This document shows positions 1 to 6,890 of a stretch of DNA of 64,000 bases, piece by piece. Under the pieces are notes generated by a model. It searched no databases. It saw only the letters and a program-made list of their open reading frames with translations, and had not been told where the DNA came from. The stretch's first letter is position 1. Every line of letters begins with the position of its first letter. Both the position numbers and the translations under genes were made by a program. The stretch comes from Noviherbaspirillum cavernae. GTDB taxonomy: Bacteria > Pseudomonadota > Gammaproteobacteria > Burkholderiales > Burkholderiaceae_D. Location: contig NZ_QYUN01000002.1 in the NCBI RefSeq assembly GCF_003590875.1, positions 3,224,001-3,288,000 on the forward strand, in the 5' to 3' direction.

Positions 1-112
1 CCGAATCGAGCACGAAGGCGCGCAACTCATCCGCCAGCGGCTTCAACTGCGTGCGTGGCAGCTTGCGCAGATCCTCGGGGCGGTCAATTTTCTTCAGTAA
101 ATCCATACTCAT
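1..112 (-). CDS. dxs: 1-deoxy-D-xylulose-5-phosphate synthase, N-terminal fragment
   Basis: Only the first ~37 codons lie in the window; the gene runs off the left edge. The N-terminus begins MSMDLLKKIDRPEDLRKL, the typical opening of Dxs, the thiamine-diphosphate enzyme that condenses pyruvate and glyceraldehyde-3-phosphate to start the MEP isoprenoid pathway. Two ATGs are possible (112 and 106). The gene follows ispA by one base, so the order xseB-ispA-dxs is a standard proteobacterial isoprenoid operon. The catalytic domains are outside the window. Confidence 0.9.
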   Translation of the reverse strand, partial: MSMDLLKKIDRPEDLRKLPRTQLKPLADELRAFVLDS

Positions 113-113
113 A

Positions 114-1016
114 CTAAGCTTTCCGCTGCACGATCAAGTCAGCCAGTTCGCGCAAGCGCTGCGCCTTGTCTCCGAACGAAGCAAGCGCCCGATGGGCGTC
201 GTTCCGCAATTTTTCCGCCAGCTGCCGCGACTCATCCAGTCCGAGAATCGAGACATACGTGGGCTTGTTGTCGGCGGCATCCTTGCCCGCCGTCTTGCCC
301 AGCGTGGTCGAATCCGCCGTCGCATCCAGCACGTCGTCCACTACCTGAAACGCGAGGCCGATCGCCTTCGCATACGCATCGAGCGCCGACTCTTCCGCCG
401 CGGAGAGCGCCTTGCCGCTCAATGCGCCCAGCAGCACCGATGCGCGCAGCAAGGCACCCGTCTTCAGCTGATGCATGCGCTCCAGTTCGCCCAGCGACAG
501 CGTGACGCCGACACTCGCCAGATCGATGGCCTGCCCGCCGCACATGCCGACCGACCCGGCGGCGTGCGCGAGCAGGCGGATCATCGCGAGCTTGCGCGCG
601 GCATCCACGTCAGTGTCCGTGTCATCGGACAGCACGAGGAAGGCCTGCGCCTGCAGCGAATCGCCGACCAGCAAGGCCGTGGCATCGTCGTATTTCACAT
701 GCACGGTGGGCTTGCCGCGCCGCAGCGCGTCGTCGTCCATGCATGGCATGTCGTCATGCACCAGCGAATAGGCGTGAATCATTTCCACCGCAGCAGCAGC
801 GCGCTCCAGCGCACCCTGCTGCGCATCGAACAGTTCGCCGGCCGCGAATACCAGCAGCGGCCGCACCCGCTTGCCGCCATCGAGCGCTGCGTAGCGCATC
901 GCCTCGTGCAGCCGTGCCGGCAATTCCCGTTCGCCGGGAAGAAAAGACGCCAGCGCATCTTCCATCGTCGACTGGACGCGCTTCATCCAGTCCGCAAAGA
1001 CCTGCGGGGCCGTCAT
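114..1016 (-). CDS. ispA: (2E,6E)-farnesyl diphosphate synthase
   Basis: A 300-residue cytosolic prenyltransferase that makes farnesyl diphosphate from IPP and DMAPP/GPP, feeding ubiquinone and undecaprenyl phosphate synthesis. Both aspartate-rich motifs are visible: DDMPCMDD at about residues 88-95 and DDVLD at about 227-231. GGKRVRP near residue 47 is the usual substrate-binding segment. Length matches E. coli IspA (299 aa). The ATG at 1016 overlaps the xseB stop as ATGA, which fixes the start and implies translational coupling; a longer open frame upstream lies inside xseB and is not used. Confidence 0.96.
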   Translation of the reverse strand: MTAPQVFADWMKRVQSTMEDALASFLPGERELPARLHEAMRYAALDGGKRVRPLLVFAAGELFDAQQGALERAAAAVEMIHAYSLVHDDMPCMDDDALRRGKPTVHVKYDDATALLVGDSLQAQAFLVLSDDTDTDVDAARKLAMIRLLAHAAGSVGMCGGQAIDLASVGVTLSLGELERMHQLKTGALLRASVLLGALSGKALSAAEESALDAYAKAIGLAFQVVDDVLDATADSTTLGKTAGKDAADNKPTYVSILGLDESRQLAEKLRNDAHRALASFGDKAQRLRELADLIVQRKA

Positions 1017-1267
1017 TCGTCCGCCTCGGCCACGCCATCGGCGGCAAACGGCTTGAGCATTTCGCCCTCCAGCACCTTGACCTGGTTCTCGACCTTGTCG
1101 AGTTGGCCTGCACAAAATTTAACCAGTTCCGAACCGCGCTTGTAGGCAGCCACGGATGTTTCCAGCGGCAACTCGCCCGCCTCCATCTGGGCAACCAGTT
1201 GTTCCAGCTCCGCCATCGCTTCTTCGAACGATGCGGGCTGATCGGTGGATGGGGATTTTTTTGGCAT
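1013..1267 (-). CDS. xseB: Exodeoxyribonuclease VII small subunit
   Basis: An 84-residue helical protein, the small subunit of exonuclease VII, which with XseA degrades single-stranded DNA to oligonucleotides. The segment SFEEAMAELEQLVAQMEAGE followed by LPLETSVAAYKRG is the family signature. It is the first gene of the xseB-ispA-dxs operon, and its TGA overlaps the ispA ATG by 4 bases. xseA is not in the window, as is usual. Confidence 0.95.
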   Translation of the reverse strand: MPKKSPSTDQPASFEEAMAELEQLVAQMEAGELPLETSVAAYKRGSELVKFCAGQLDKVENQVKVLEGEMLKPFAADGVAEADE

Positions 1268-1295
1268 AGACGCTGGATATGAAGTTCAGCCCGAT

Positions 1296-1301
1296 ATTTT
1301 A
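1296..1301 (-). promoter_or_regulatory. Candidate -10 box for xseB-ispA-dxs
   Basis: TAAAAT on the minus strand, 29 bases before the xseB ATG. No convincing -35 box at 16-18 bases; assigned from position and -10 match only. Confidence 0.4.
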
Positions 1302-1655
1302 GAGCAAACCGACTGATCAAGGGCTGAATCACAGGATGGAGCGGGCTTGCCCGCCCGCAGCAAAAATTGCAATTCACGCAACGGAAGGAGTCGATGCCGG
1401 TGCAACCCTCAACGCATTGCGGTGTCTGAGAAGGGGCGCAGACACGCCACATCTGCGCATTGCAATTTTGCAATCGTTCGTGAAAGGAAGGTGCACGAAG
1501 ACATGCGGCCGCGCCCTTGGCCGGGCAAGCCTGATCGCAAGTTGCCAGGGTATAATCGCTGGTTCTGTCCAAAATTTCCGTTTCATCTTTTTTGAATACT
1601 GGTTTTTGCGGATTCTTTCTCTCTTAGGTTGGTGCAAATTAATTTGGGGGTGGGG
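1302..1655. other. Intergenic region with distant inverted repeat
   Basis: No gene is supported in this ~350-base gap between divergent genes. It holds a small GCGGGC-tt-GCCCGC hairpin (1341-1354), an 11-bp inverted repeat whose arms AAAATTGCAAT (1363-1373) and ATTGCAATTTT (1459-1469) are ~85 bases apart, and a rightward promoter candidate at 1551-1556. Open frames across it have no family resemblance and no ribosome-binding site. Confidence 0.6.
1551..1556 (+). promoter_or_regulatory. Candidate -10 box for the Rieske gene
   Basis: Perfect TATAAT in the context AGGGTATAATCGCTGG, about 100 bases before the Rieske ATG. The region at -35 (near 1528) is poor, so the assignment rests on the -10 and the position. 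A leader of ~90 nt would follow. Confidence 0.5.
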
Positions 1656-2768
1656 ATGTCCGATCTGGCTAATATCGCCAAGCTCGCGCGATCCAACGCG
1701 CAACTTCCTGTCAACGTCTATTTCGACGAAACGCTGTTGCAACAGGAAATCACACAACTTTTCCAGCAAGGTCCTCGTTACGCCGGCCATGAATTGATGG
1801 TTCCGAACGCGGGCGACTACGCCACGCTGGCGTGGGAAAACGAAGGCCGCATGCTGGTGCGCAACACGCAAGGCATTCAACTGCTGTCCAACGTGTGCCG
1901 CCACCGGCAGGCAAAAATGCTCGACGGCCGCGGCAATACGAACAACATCGTGTGCCCGCTGCATCGCTGGACCTACGATCTCAAGGGTGAATTGATCGGC
2001 GCGCCGCACTTCGGCGAAACGCCGTGCATGAACCTGTCGCGCACGCCGCTGCAGAACTGGAACGGCCTGCTGTTCGAACAGAACGGCACGGACGTCGCCG
2101 GCATGATGGCGAAGCTCGGTGTCGCCAGGGATCTCGACTTCAGCGGCTACATGCTCGATCACGTCGAGGTGCATGAATGCGATTACAACTGGAAGACCTT
2201 CATCGAAGTCTATCTGGAGGATTATCACGTCGAGCCCTTCCATCCGGGACTGGGCAGCTTCGTCAGCTGCGACGACCTGAAATGGGAATTCGGCGACAGT
2301 TACAGCGTGCAGACCGTGGGTGTGAACCATGCGCTGGCGCGCTCCGGCACGCCGAAGTACAAGAAGTGGCAGGAGCAGGTGCTCAAGTTCCGCAACGGTG
2401 TGCCACCGCCCTACGGCGCGATCTGGCTGACGCTGTACCCGAACATCATGGTCGAGTGGTATCCGCACGTGCTGGTGGTGTCGACGCTGTGGCCGAAGGG
2501 TCCGCAAAAGACCACCAACGTGGTCGAGTTCTACTACCCGGAAGAGATCGTGCTGTTCGAGCGCGGGTTCGTGGAAGCCGAGCGCGAAGCCTACATGGAA
2601 ACCTGCATCGAGGATGACGAGATCGGCTTGCGCATGGATGCCGGCCGCCGCATCCTGATGGAGCGCGGCGTCAACGAAGTCGGGCCGTACCAGTCGCCGA
2701 TGGAAGACGGCATGCAGCATTTCCACGAATGGTATCGCGCGCAGATCGAGGTGCCGGACAAGCGATAG
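1656..2768 (+). CDS. Aromatic ring-hydroxylating-type Rieske oxygenase, alpha subunit
   Basis: 370 residues. The N-terminal Rieske domain has C81-x-H83 and C100-x2-H103, ligands of a 2Fe-2S cluster. The C-terminal catalytic domain carries the mononuclear-iron motif EDYHVEPFH (H191, H196). The residue three before the first iron histidine is Glu188, where naphthalene-dioxygenase types have the bridging Asp; Glu is the pattern of quaternary-ammonium oxygenases such as CntA and GbcA (remembered family knowledge). No ferredoxin or reductase gene is adjacent, so electrons must come from elsewhere, and the substrate is unknown. ATG 1656 has a G-rich stretch (1646-1650) as a plausible SD; the open frame extends to a TTG at 1629. 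Confidence 0.85.
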   Translation: MSDLANIAKLARSNAQLPVNVYFDETLLQQEITQLFQQGPRYAGHELMVPNAGDYATLAWENEGRMLVRNTQGIQLLSNVCRHRQAKMLDGRGNTNNIVCPLHRWTYDLKGELIGAPHFGETPCMNLSRTPLQNWNGLLFEQNGTDVAGMMAKLGVARDLDFSGYMLDHVEVHECDYNWKTFIEVYLEDYHVEPFHPGLGSFVSCDDLKWEFGDSYSVQTVGVNHALARSGTPKYKKWQEQVLKFRNGVPPPYGAIWLTLYPNIMVEWYPHVLVVSTLWPKGPQKTTNVVEFYYPEEIVLFERGFVEAEREAYMETCIEDDEIGLRMDAGRRILMERGVNEVGPYQSPMEDGMQHFHEWYRAQIEVPDKR

Positions 2769-2824
2769 GCGCGACAGTTCCACGCCTCTGCCGGCAATCG
2801 GAAATCGGAAATCGGCGTATCATC

Positions 2825-2859
2825 AAAGACCGCTCCCCTGACTGGAGCGGTCTTTTTTT
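2825..2859 (+). terminator. Rho-independent terminator after the Rieske gene
   Basis: Stem GACCGCTCC/GGAGCGGTC (with flanking AAA/TTT), 7-base loop, then a run of seven T. Ends the Rieske transcript before the EamA gene. Confidence 0.92.
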
Positions 2860-2938
2860 GTCGATTCAACAATGACTCCGCCTAACCCGCCAGCCATGCG
2901 CACTGCAGTCGCGCACGCGGCATTCGCTTTCTGATCCC

Positions 2939-3880
2939 ATGCCGTCTCTCTGGATGCTCTTTGCCAGCTTCGTGTTCGCCATCATGGGCGTCTGCGTCAA
3001 GCTGGCGTCCGATCTGTACTCCACCTCCGAAATCGTCATGTACCGCGGCGCGGTCGGCATGATCTTCCTGTTTCTGCTGACCCGGATTCGCGGCGGCTCG
3101 CTCAAGACTTCGCTGCCGTGGCATCACGTGTGGCGCGGCGTGGTGGGTGTCACCGCGCTGTGGCTGTGGTTCCATTCCATCGGAAAATTGCCGCTCGCGA
3201 CTGCCACCACACTCAACTACATGTCGCCGATCTGGATCGCCGCCATCCTGTTCGTGGCGGGCTGGTGGCGCGGGCAGAACCGCTTCGAATGGGGGCTGAC
3301 GGCCGCCATTGCAATGAGCTTCGTCGGCGTCACGCTGCTGCTGCGGCCGTCGTTCCATGCGGACCAGTGGTTCAGCGGCCTGATCGGACTGACATCCGGC
3401 GCGCTGTCGGCGCTGGCCTATCTGCAGGTGCGCAAGCTGGGACAGATGGGCGAGCCTGAATACCGCGTCGTCTTTTATTTTTCCGTCACCGGCGTGCTGG
3501 CGGGGCTCCTCGGCACACTGGCGGGTTCGGCCTTTCCCGGCAACAGCGCGACGACCTGGCACGCGCATGACGCGAAAGGACTCGCATTGCTGCTGGCGAT
3601 CGGCGTGACCGCCACCATTGCGCAGATGGCAATGACGCGCGCCTACCGGATCGGCAAGACGCTGGTCACGGCGAACCTGCAGTACACGGGGATCGTGTTC
3701 TCCGCCGTGTGGGGCATCGTGATATGGGGCGACCTGCTGGACTGGCTCGGCTGGCTGGGCATGGGCATCATCCTCGCCAGCGGCGTCGCAGCGACGTATT
3801 ACAATGCGCGCAATACCGCCGCCCTGACTGCGAAAGCATCCGCCGCCCGGACCGGCGATCCGATTTCAAACGAAGTCTGA
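2939..3880 (+). CDS. EamA/DMT-superfamily inner-membrane transporter
   Basis: 313 residues, about ten hydrophobic segments in two five-helix halves typical of EamA (DUF6) exporters. Visible landmarks are the N-terminal MLFASFVFAIMGVCVKLAS, the MYRGAVGMIFLF segment of TM2, and NYMSPIWIAAILF. Such proteins export amino acids or metabolites; the substrate cannot be read from sequence. It stands 21 bases before the sulfurtransferase gene, so both are probably cotranscribed. The ribosome-binding site is weak; an ATG at 2953 is an alternative start. Confidence 0.85.
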   Translation: MPSLWMLFASFVFAIMGVCVKLASDLYSTSEIVMYRGAVGMIFLFLLTRIRGGSLKTSLPWHHVWRGVVGVTALWLWFHSIGKLPLATATTLNYMSPIWIAAILFVAGWWRGQNRFEWGLTAAIAMSFVGVTLLLRPSFHADQWFSGLIGLTSGALSALAYLQVRKLGQMGEPEYRVVFYFSVTGVLAGLLGTLAGSAFPGNSATTWHAHDAKGLALLLAIGVTATIAQMAMTRAYRIGKTLVTANLQYTGIVFSAVWGIVIWGDLLDWLGWLGMGIILASGVAATYYNARNTAALTAKASAARTGDPISNEV

Positions 3881-3901
3881 CCATTCCGCAAAGGAATTGC
3901 G

Positions 3902-4759
3902 ATGTCCCATACCACACTGATTTCCGCCGCCGATCTGACGCGCCATGCAGGGGACAGGCACTGGATCATCGTGGATTGTCGCCACGATCTGACCAATCCC
4001 GATGCGGGCTGCGCCGCCTACCTGTCGGGGCATATTCCCGGCGCGCAATTCGCGCACCTGGATACCGATCTTTCCGACAAGACGCCGGGACCGAACGGCG
4101 AGTTTCGCGGACGTCATCCGCTGCCTCGCCCCGATGCCTTCATCGACACCCTGCGCCGCTGGGGCATCAACGACGACTCGCAGGTGATCGCCTATGATGC
4201 GCAAGGCGGCATGTTCGCTGCCCGTCTGTGGTGGATGCTGCGCTGGGTCGGACATGAAGCCGTCGCGGTGCTGGACGGCGGTTTGCCGGCATGGCAGGCA
4301 CAGGGACAGCAATTGACTGCCGAACCCGCATCGGGATCACGCGGCACGATCACACTCCGCACGCCGCTCGTGTCCACCGTCGATGTGAATGACGTCGTGG
4401 CCAATCTGTCGAACAGGCAACGCTTCGTCATCGATGCACGCGCGCCGGATCGCTTTCGCGGGGAAAACGAAACACTCGATCCGGTCGGTGGCCATATTCC
4501 GGGCGCGCGGAACCGTTTCTTCAAGGACAATCTGCAGGCCGACGGTCGTTTCAAGTCACCGGAGCAACTGCGCGCAGACTTCGCCGCAGTCGTCACCACG
4601 CCGCAGGCGAGCATCATGCAATGCGGTTCGGGCGCGACCGCCTGCCACAACCTGCTGGCGATGGAAGTCGCGGGCTTGCCGGGTGCTGCGCTGTATCCGG
4701 GCTCGTGGAGCGAGTGGTGTGCCGATCCGTCACGCCCCGTTGCGACCGGAGCGGCCTGA
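3902..4759 (+). CDS. sseA: 3-mercaptopyruvate/thiosulfate sulfurtransferase
   Basis: 285 residues with two rhodanese domains: an inactive N-terminal copy (VDCRHDL, SGHIPGAQ near residue 43) and an active C-terminal one. The active-site loop is CGSGATA with Cys241; CG[ST]G[VA]TA is the mercaptopyruvate sulfurtransferase form rather than the CRxGxR form of thiosulfate sulfurtransferase, so SseA-type activity is inferred. Cytosolic, no signal peptide. An SD-like AAAGGAA precedes the ATG. The stop lies two bases from the stop of the convergent ZIP gene. Confidence 0.88.
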   Translation: MSHTTLISAADLTRHAGDRHWIIVDCRHDLTNPDAGCAAYLSGHIPGAQFAHLDTDLSDKTPGPNGEFRGRHPLPRPDAFIDTLRRWGINDDSQVIAYDAQGGMFAARLWWMLRWVGHEAVAVLDGGLPAWQAQGQQLTAEPASGSRGTITLRTPLVSTVDVNDVVANLSNRQRFVIDARAPDRFRGENETLDPVGGHIPGARNRFFKDNLQADGRFKSPEQLRADFAAVVTTPQASIMQCGSGATACHNLLAMEVAGLPGAALYPGSWSEWCADPSRPVATGAA

Positions 4760-4761
4760 CG

Positions 4762-5607
4762 TCAATGATTGTGCGCCCGCCCGGTCAGGAATAGCACGAT
4801 CGCCACGCCCACCATGATCAGCAGGATTTGCGGAATCGTTTCGCGCAGCGTCGCGCGGCGCTGCATCTGCGGCATCAGGTCGCTGACCGCGATGTAGATG
4901 AAGCCGGACGACGCGAATACCAGCACATACGGAATCCAGTCGGTCGCGCGCTCCAGCGTGTAATAACCGAGCAGGCCACCGATCACCGCCATCAGGCTGC
5001 ACAGCAGGTTGTAGACGTAGGCGCGGGTACGCGTGAAGCCGGCGTTGAGCAGCACGATGAAGTCGCCGATTTCCTGCGGAATCTCGTGCGCGATGATGGC
5101 AAGCCCCGTGATCAGGCCCAGATTCGGATCGGCCAGGAACGCGGCGGCGATCAGGATGCCGTCGGTGAAATTGTGCAGGCCGTCGCCGACCAGAATCATC
5201 CAGCCGGCCTTGCCCGCCTCGTGCTTGTCATGGCCGTGCTCATGATGATGTCCGTCGCCCTCGTAATGATGCGAATGCCGCAGGATCGCGAACTTTTCCA
5301 GCAGGAAGAAGGCGAACAGGCCGCCGAGCAAGGTGGCGAACAGAGTGCGCGCATCGGCCTGCGACTCGAACGCCTCGGGCAATGCGTGCAGCAGCGAAGT
5401 CGAAAGCAGGATCCCCACCGACAGACTCACCATCCGCTCCACCATCCGGGACAGAAGCGTGAAGGAGAAGATCGCCGCAGCGGAAATGCTGAACACGCCC
5501 GCGATGGTCGTGGCGAGCAGAATGGATAACAGCGTGGAATTGATTTTATGCCTCGGAGAATATGCAACAGGGTTGCAAATTAAAGCACAGACGCGGCTTT
5601 TCGGCAA
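4762..5607 (-). CDS. ZIP-family metal (zinc) transporter; start uncertain
   Basis: A ZIP permease with about eight membrane helices, a His-rich cytoplasmic loop (HSHHYEGDGHHHEHGHDKHE) and the metal-site motifs HNFTDG and HEIPQE in the central helices. It probably moves Zn2+ or a similar cation into the cytoplasm. The start is odd: the frame is open back to a TTG at 5607, giving an un-family-like 21-residue tail, and no ATG or GTG exists in frame before the first helix. Homologs, as I recall them, begin M-x-STLL; the matching codon here is ATC at 5544, with a CCGAGG SD-like site (5556-5551) at ideal spacing. The coordinates give the longest frame; the likely protein starts at 5544 (260 aa). 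Confidence 0.85.
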   Translation of the reverse strand: MPKSRVCALICNPVAYSPRHKINSTLLSILLATTIAGVFSISAAAIFSFTLLSRMVERMVSLSVGILLSTSLLHALPEAFESQADARTLFATLLGGLFAFFLLEKFAILRHSHHYEGDGHHHEHGHDKHEAGKAGWMILVGDGLHNFTDGILIAAAFLADPNLGLITGLAIIAHEIPQEIGDFIVLLNAGFTRTRAYVYNLLCSLMAVIGGLLGYYTLERATDWIPYVLVFASSGFIYIAVSDLMPQMQRRATLRETIPQILLIMVGVAIVLFLTGRAHNH

Positions 5608-5692
5608 ATGGCGCGGCCATGACCCCGGCGTGAACGAACGGATTGAATCGGCAAAACCGGGATGCGCGCCCGTTCCAGCGAGTCCCGCGCCG

Positions 5693-5723
5693 AAAAGGAA
5701 ACGGCCCGGGCAATGCCGGGCCG
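5693..5723 (-). terminator. Terminator after the dienelactone hydrolase gene
   Basis: On the minus strand an 8-bp GC stem CGGCCCGG/CCGGGCCG with a 6-base loop is followed by TTTCCTTTT. It lies 55 bases past the hydrolase stop and before the ZIP gene. Confidence 0.8.
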
Positions 5724-5778
5724 CTGCACTCTTTTGCCGGAGCGGTTGAGAAGGCGATCAATCCCGCCCTGCCATCCC

Positions 5779-6663
5779 CTATGCCACGCCGTGCGACTTG
5801 AACCACTCCACGCAACGCTTCCAGCCCTCTTTCGCATCCGCCTCAACGTAGCTGGGGCGGTAATCGGCATGGAAGGCGTGACCGGAATTCTCGAAGATCA
5901 CGAACTGCGACTTGCTGCCGCCCTGCGCCAGCGCCGCCTTCATCTTGTCGACGGAATCGAGCGGGATGCCTGCGTCCTTCGCGCCGTACAGACCCAATAC
6001 CGGTGCCTTCAGCTTCGGCGCGATATCGACCGGCTGTGCCGGCGTCAGCTCCGTCCTGTCGCCGACCAGGCGGCCGTACCATGCAACGCCCGCCTTCACC
6101 TTCGGGTTGTGCGCGGCATACAGCCAGGTGATGCGGCCGCCCCAGCAGAAGCCGGTGATGCCAAGCTTGTCGATGTTGCCGCCATTGTCCTTCGCCCATG
6201 CGACGCAGGCATCGAGATCGCGCATCACCTGCGCGTCCGGCACCTTGGAAATGACTTCCTTCACCAGCTCGGCAACCGTGCCGTGGGAACCGGGATCGCC
6301 CTGACGCACGAACAGTTCAGGTGCCAGCGCCAGATACCCCAGCCGGGCAAAACGCCGCGCCACGTCGGCGATATGTTCGTGCACGCCGAAGATTTCGGAA
6401 ATCACCAGCACCACCGGCAAATCCTTCCTGCCTTCCGGTTGTGCGCGATAGACCGGCACGTTCTGCCCGTTGATGTTGATCGTGACTTCGCCCGCGGTCA
6501 GTCCCGCCGCATCGGTCTTGACCACGCTTTGCGCCGCGACCGGCAGCACAGCGGCGGCAAAGCCGGTGCCCAGTGCGGCTTTCAGGAAATCGCGCCGCTC
6601 CACGCCTGCGGACAAGGACGTGGGGGCAACGAGGCTGTCAACATCTTCTTTCAACTGCTGCAT
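5779..6663 (-). CDS. Dienelactone hydrolase family protein with Tat signal
   Basis: 294 residues. The N-terminus carries a twin-arginine signal (ERRDFLKAALGTG, Arg23-Arg24, then a hydrophobic stretch ending near AAQ45), so export to the periplasm in folded form is predicted. The mature part is an alpha/beta hydrolase of the DLH family: nucleophile Cys173 in GFCWGG, Asp230 in GAKDAGIP and His262 in GHAFH form the triad, and Glu90 in SEIFG is conserved. DLH enzymes hydrolyse lactones such as dienelactone; the substrate here is unknown. The start is decided by a strong AGGAGGAA site just before ATG 6663; upstream codons are discarded. Confidence 0.9.
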   Translation of the reverse strand: MQQLKEDVDSLVAPTSLSAGVERRDFLKAALGTGFAAAVLPVAAQSVVKTDAAGLTAGEVTININGQNVPVYRAQPEGRKDLPVVLVISEIFGVHEHIADVARRFARLGYLALAPELFVRQGDPGSHGTVAELVKEVISKVPDAQVMRDLDACVAWAKDNGGNIDKLGITGFCWGGRITWLYAAHNPKVKAGVAWYGRLVGDRTELTPAQPVDIAPKLKAPVLGLYGAKDAGIPLDSVDKMKAALAQGGSKSQFVIFENSGHAFHADYRPSYVEADAKEGWKRCVEWFKSHGVA

Positions 6664-6756
6664 AGGGTTCCTCCTGAAATGGTCAACGATTTCCTGCCCC
6701 GAACACTGCCAGGACAGGCTGCACAACTGCTACTTCACCTACAGTATTGATGAACT

Positions 6757-6835
6757 GTCATCCCGAGCGAAGCGAGGAATCCCGGCTGCACGCGACCGAG
6801 TTGACGCTTGCGGCTCCTCGCTCTGCCCGGAGGGA
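6757..6835. repeat. Dispersed intergenic repeat-like element
   Basis: The segment starting TGTCATCCCGAGCGAAGCGA has the form of an intergenic repeat found in many bacterial genomes, whose chance translation reads CHPERSEES. It contains a separated inverted repeat AGCGAGGA (6771-6778)/TCCTCGCT (6815-6822). It sits between polA and the hydrolase gene. Only one copy is in this window, so repetition in this genome is inferred. Confidence 0.55.
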
Positions 6836-6890
6836 CAAGACGCCGAGATATTGTTCGCAGAATACACTGCGGGAGTGCCGCAACGTTTCG

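Noticed and set aside
2872..2935. A 20-codon leader peptide before the EamA gene
   Set aside because: No SD, and no run of one amino acid or attenuator structure to suggest regulation.
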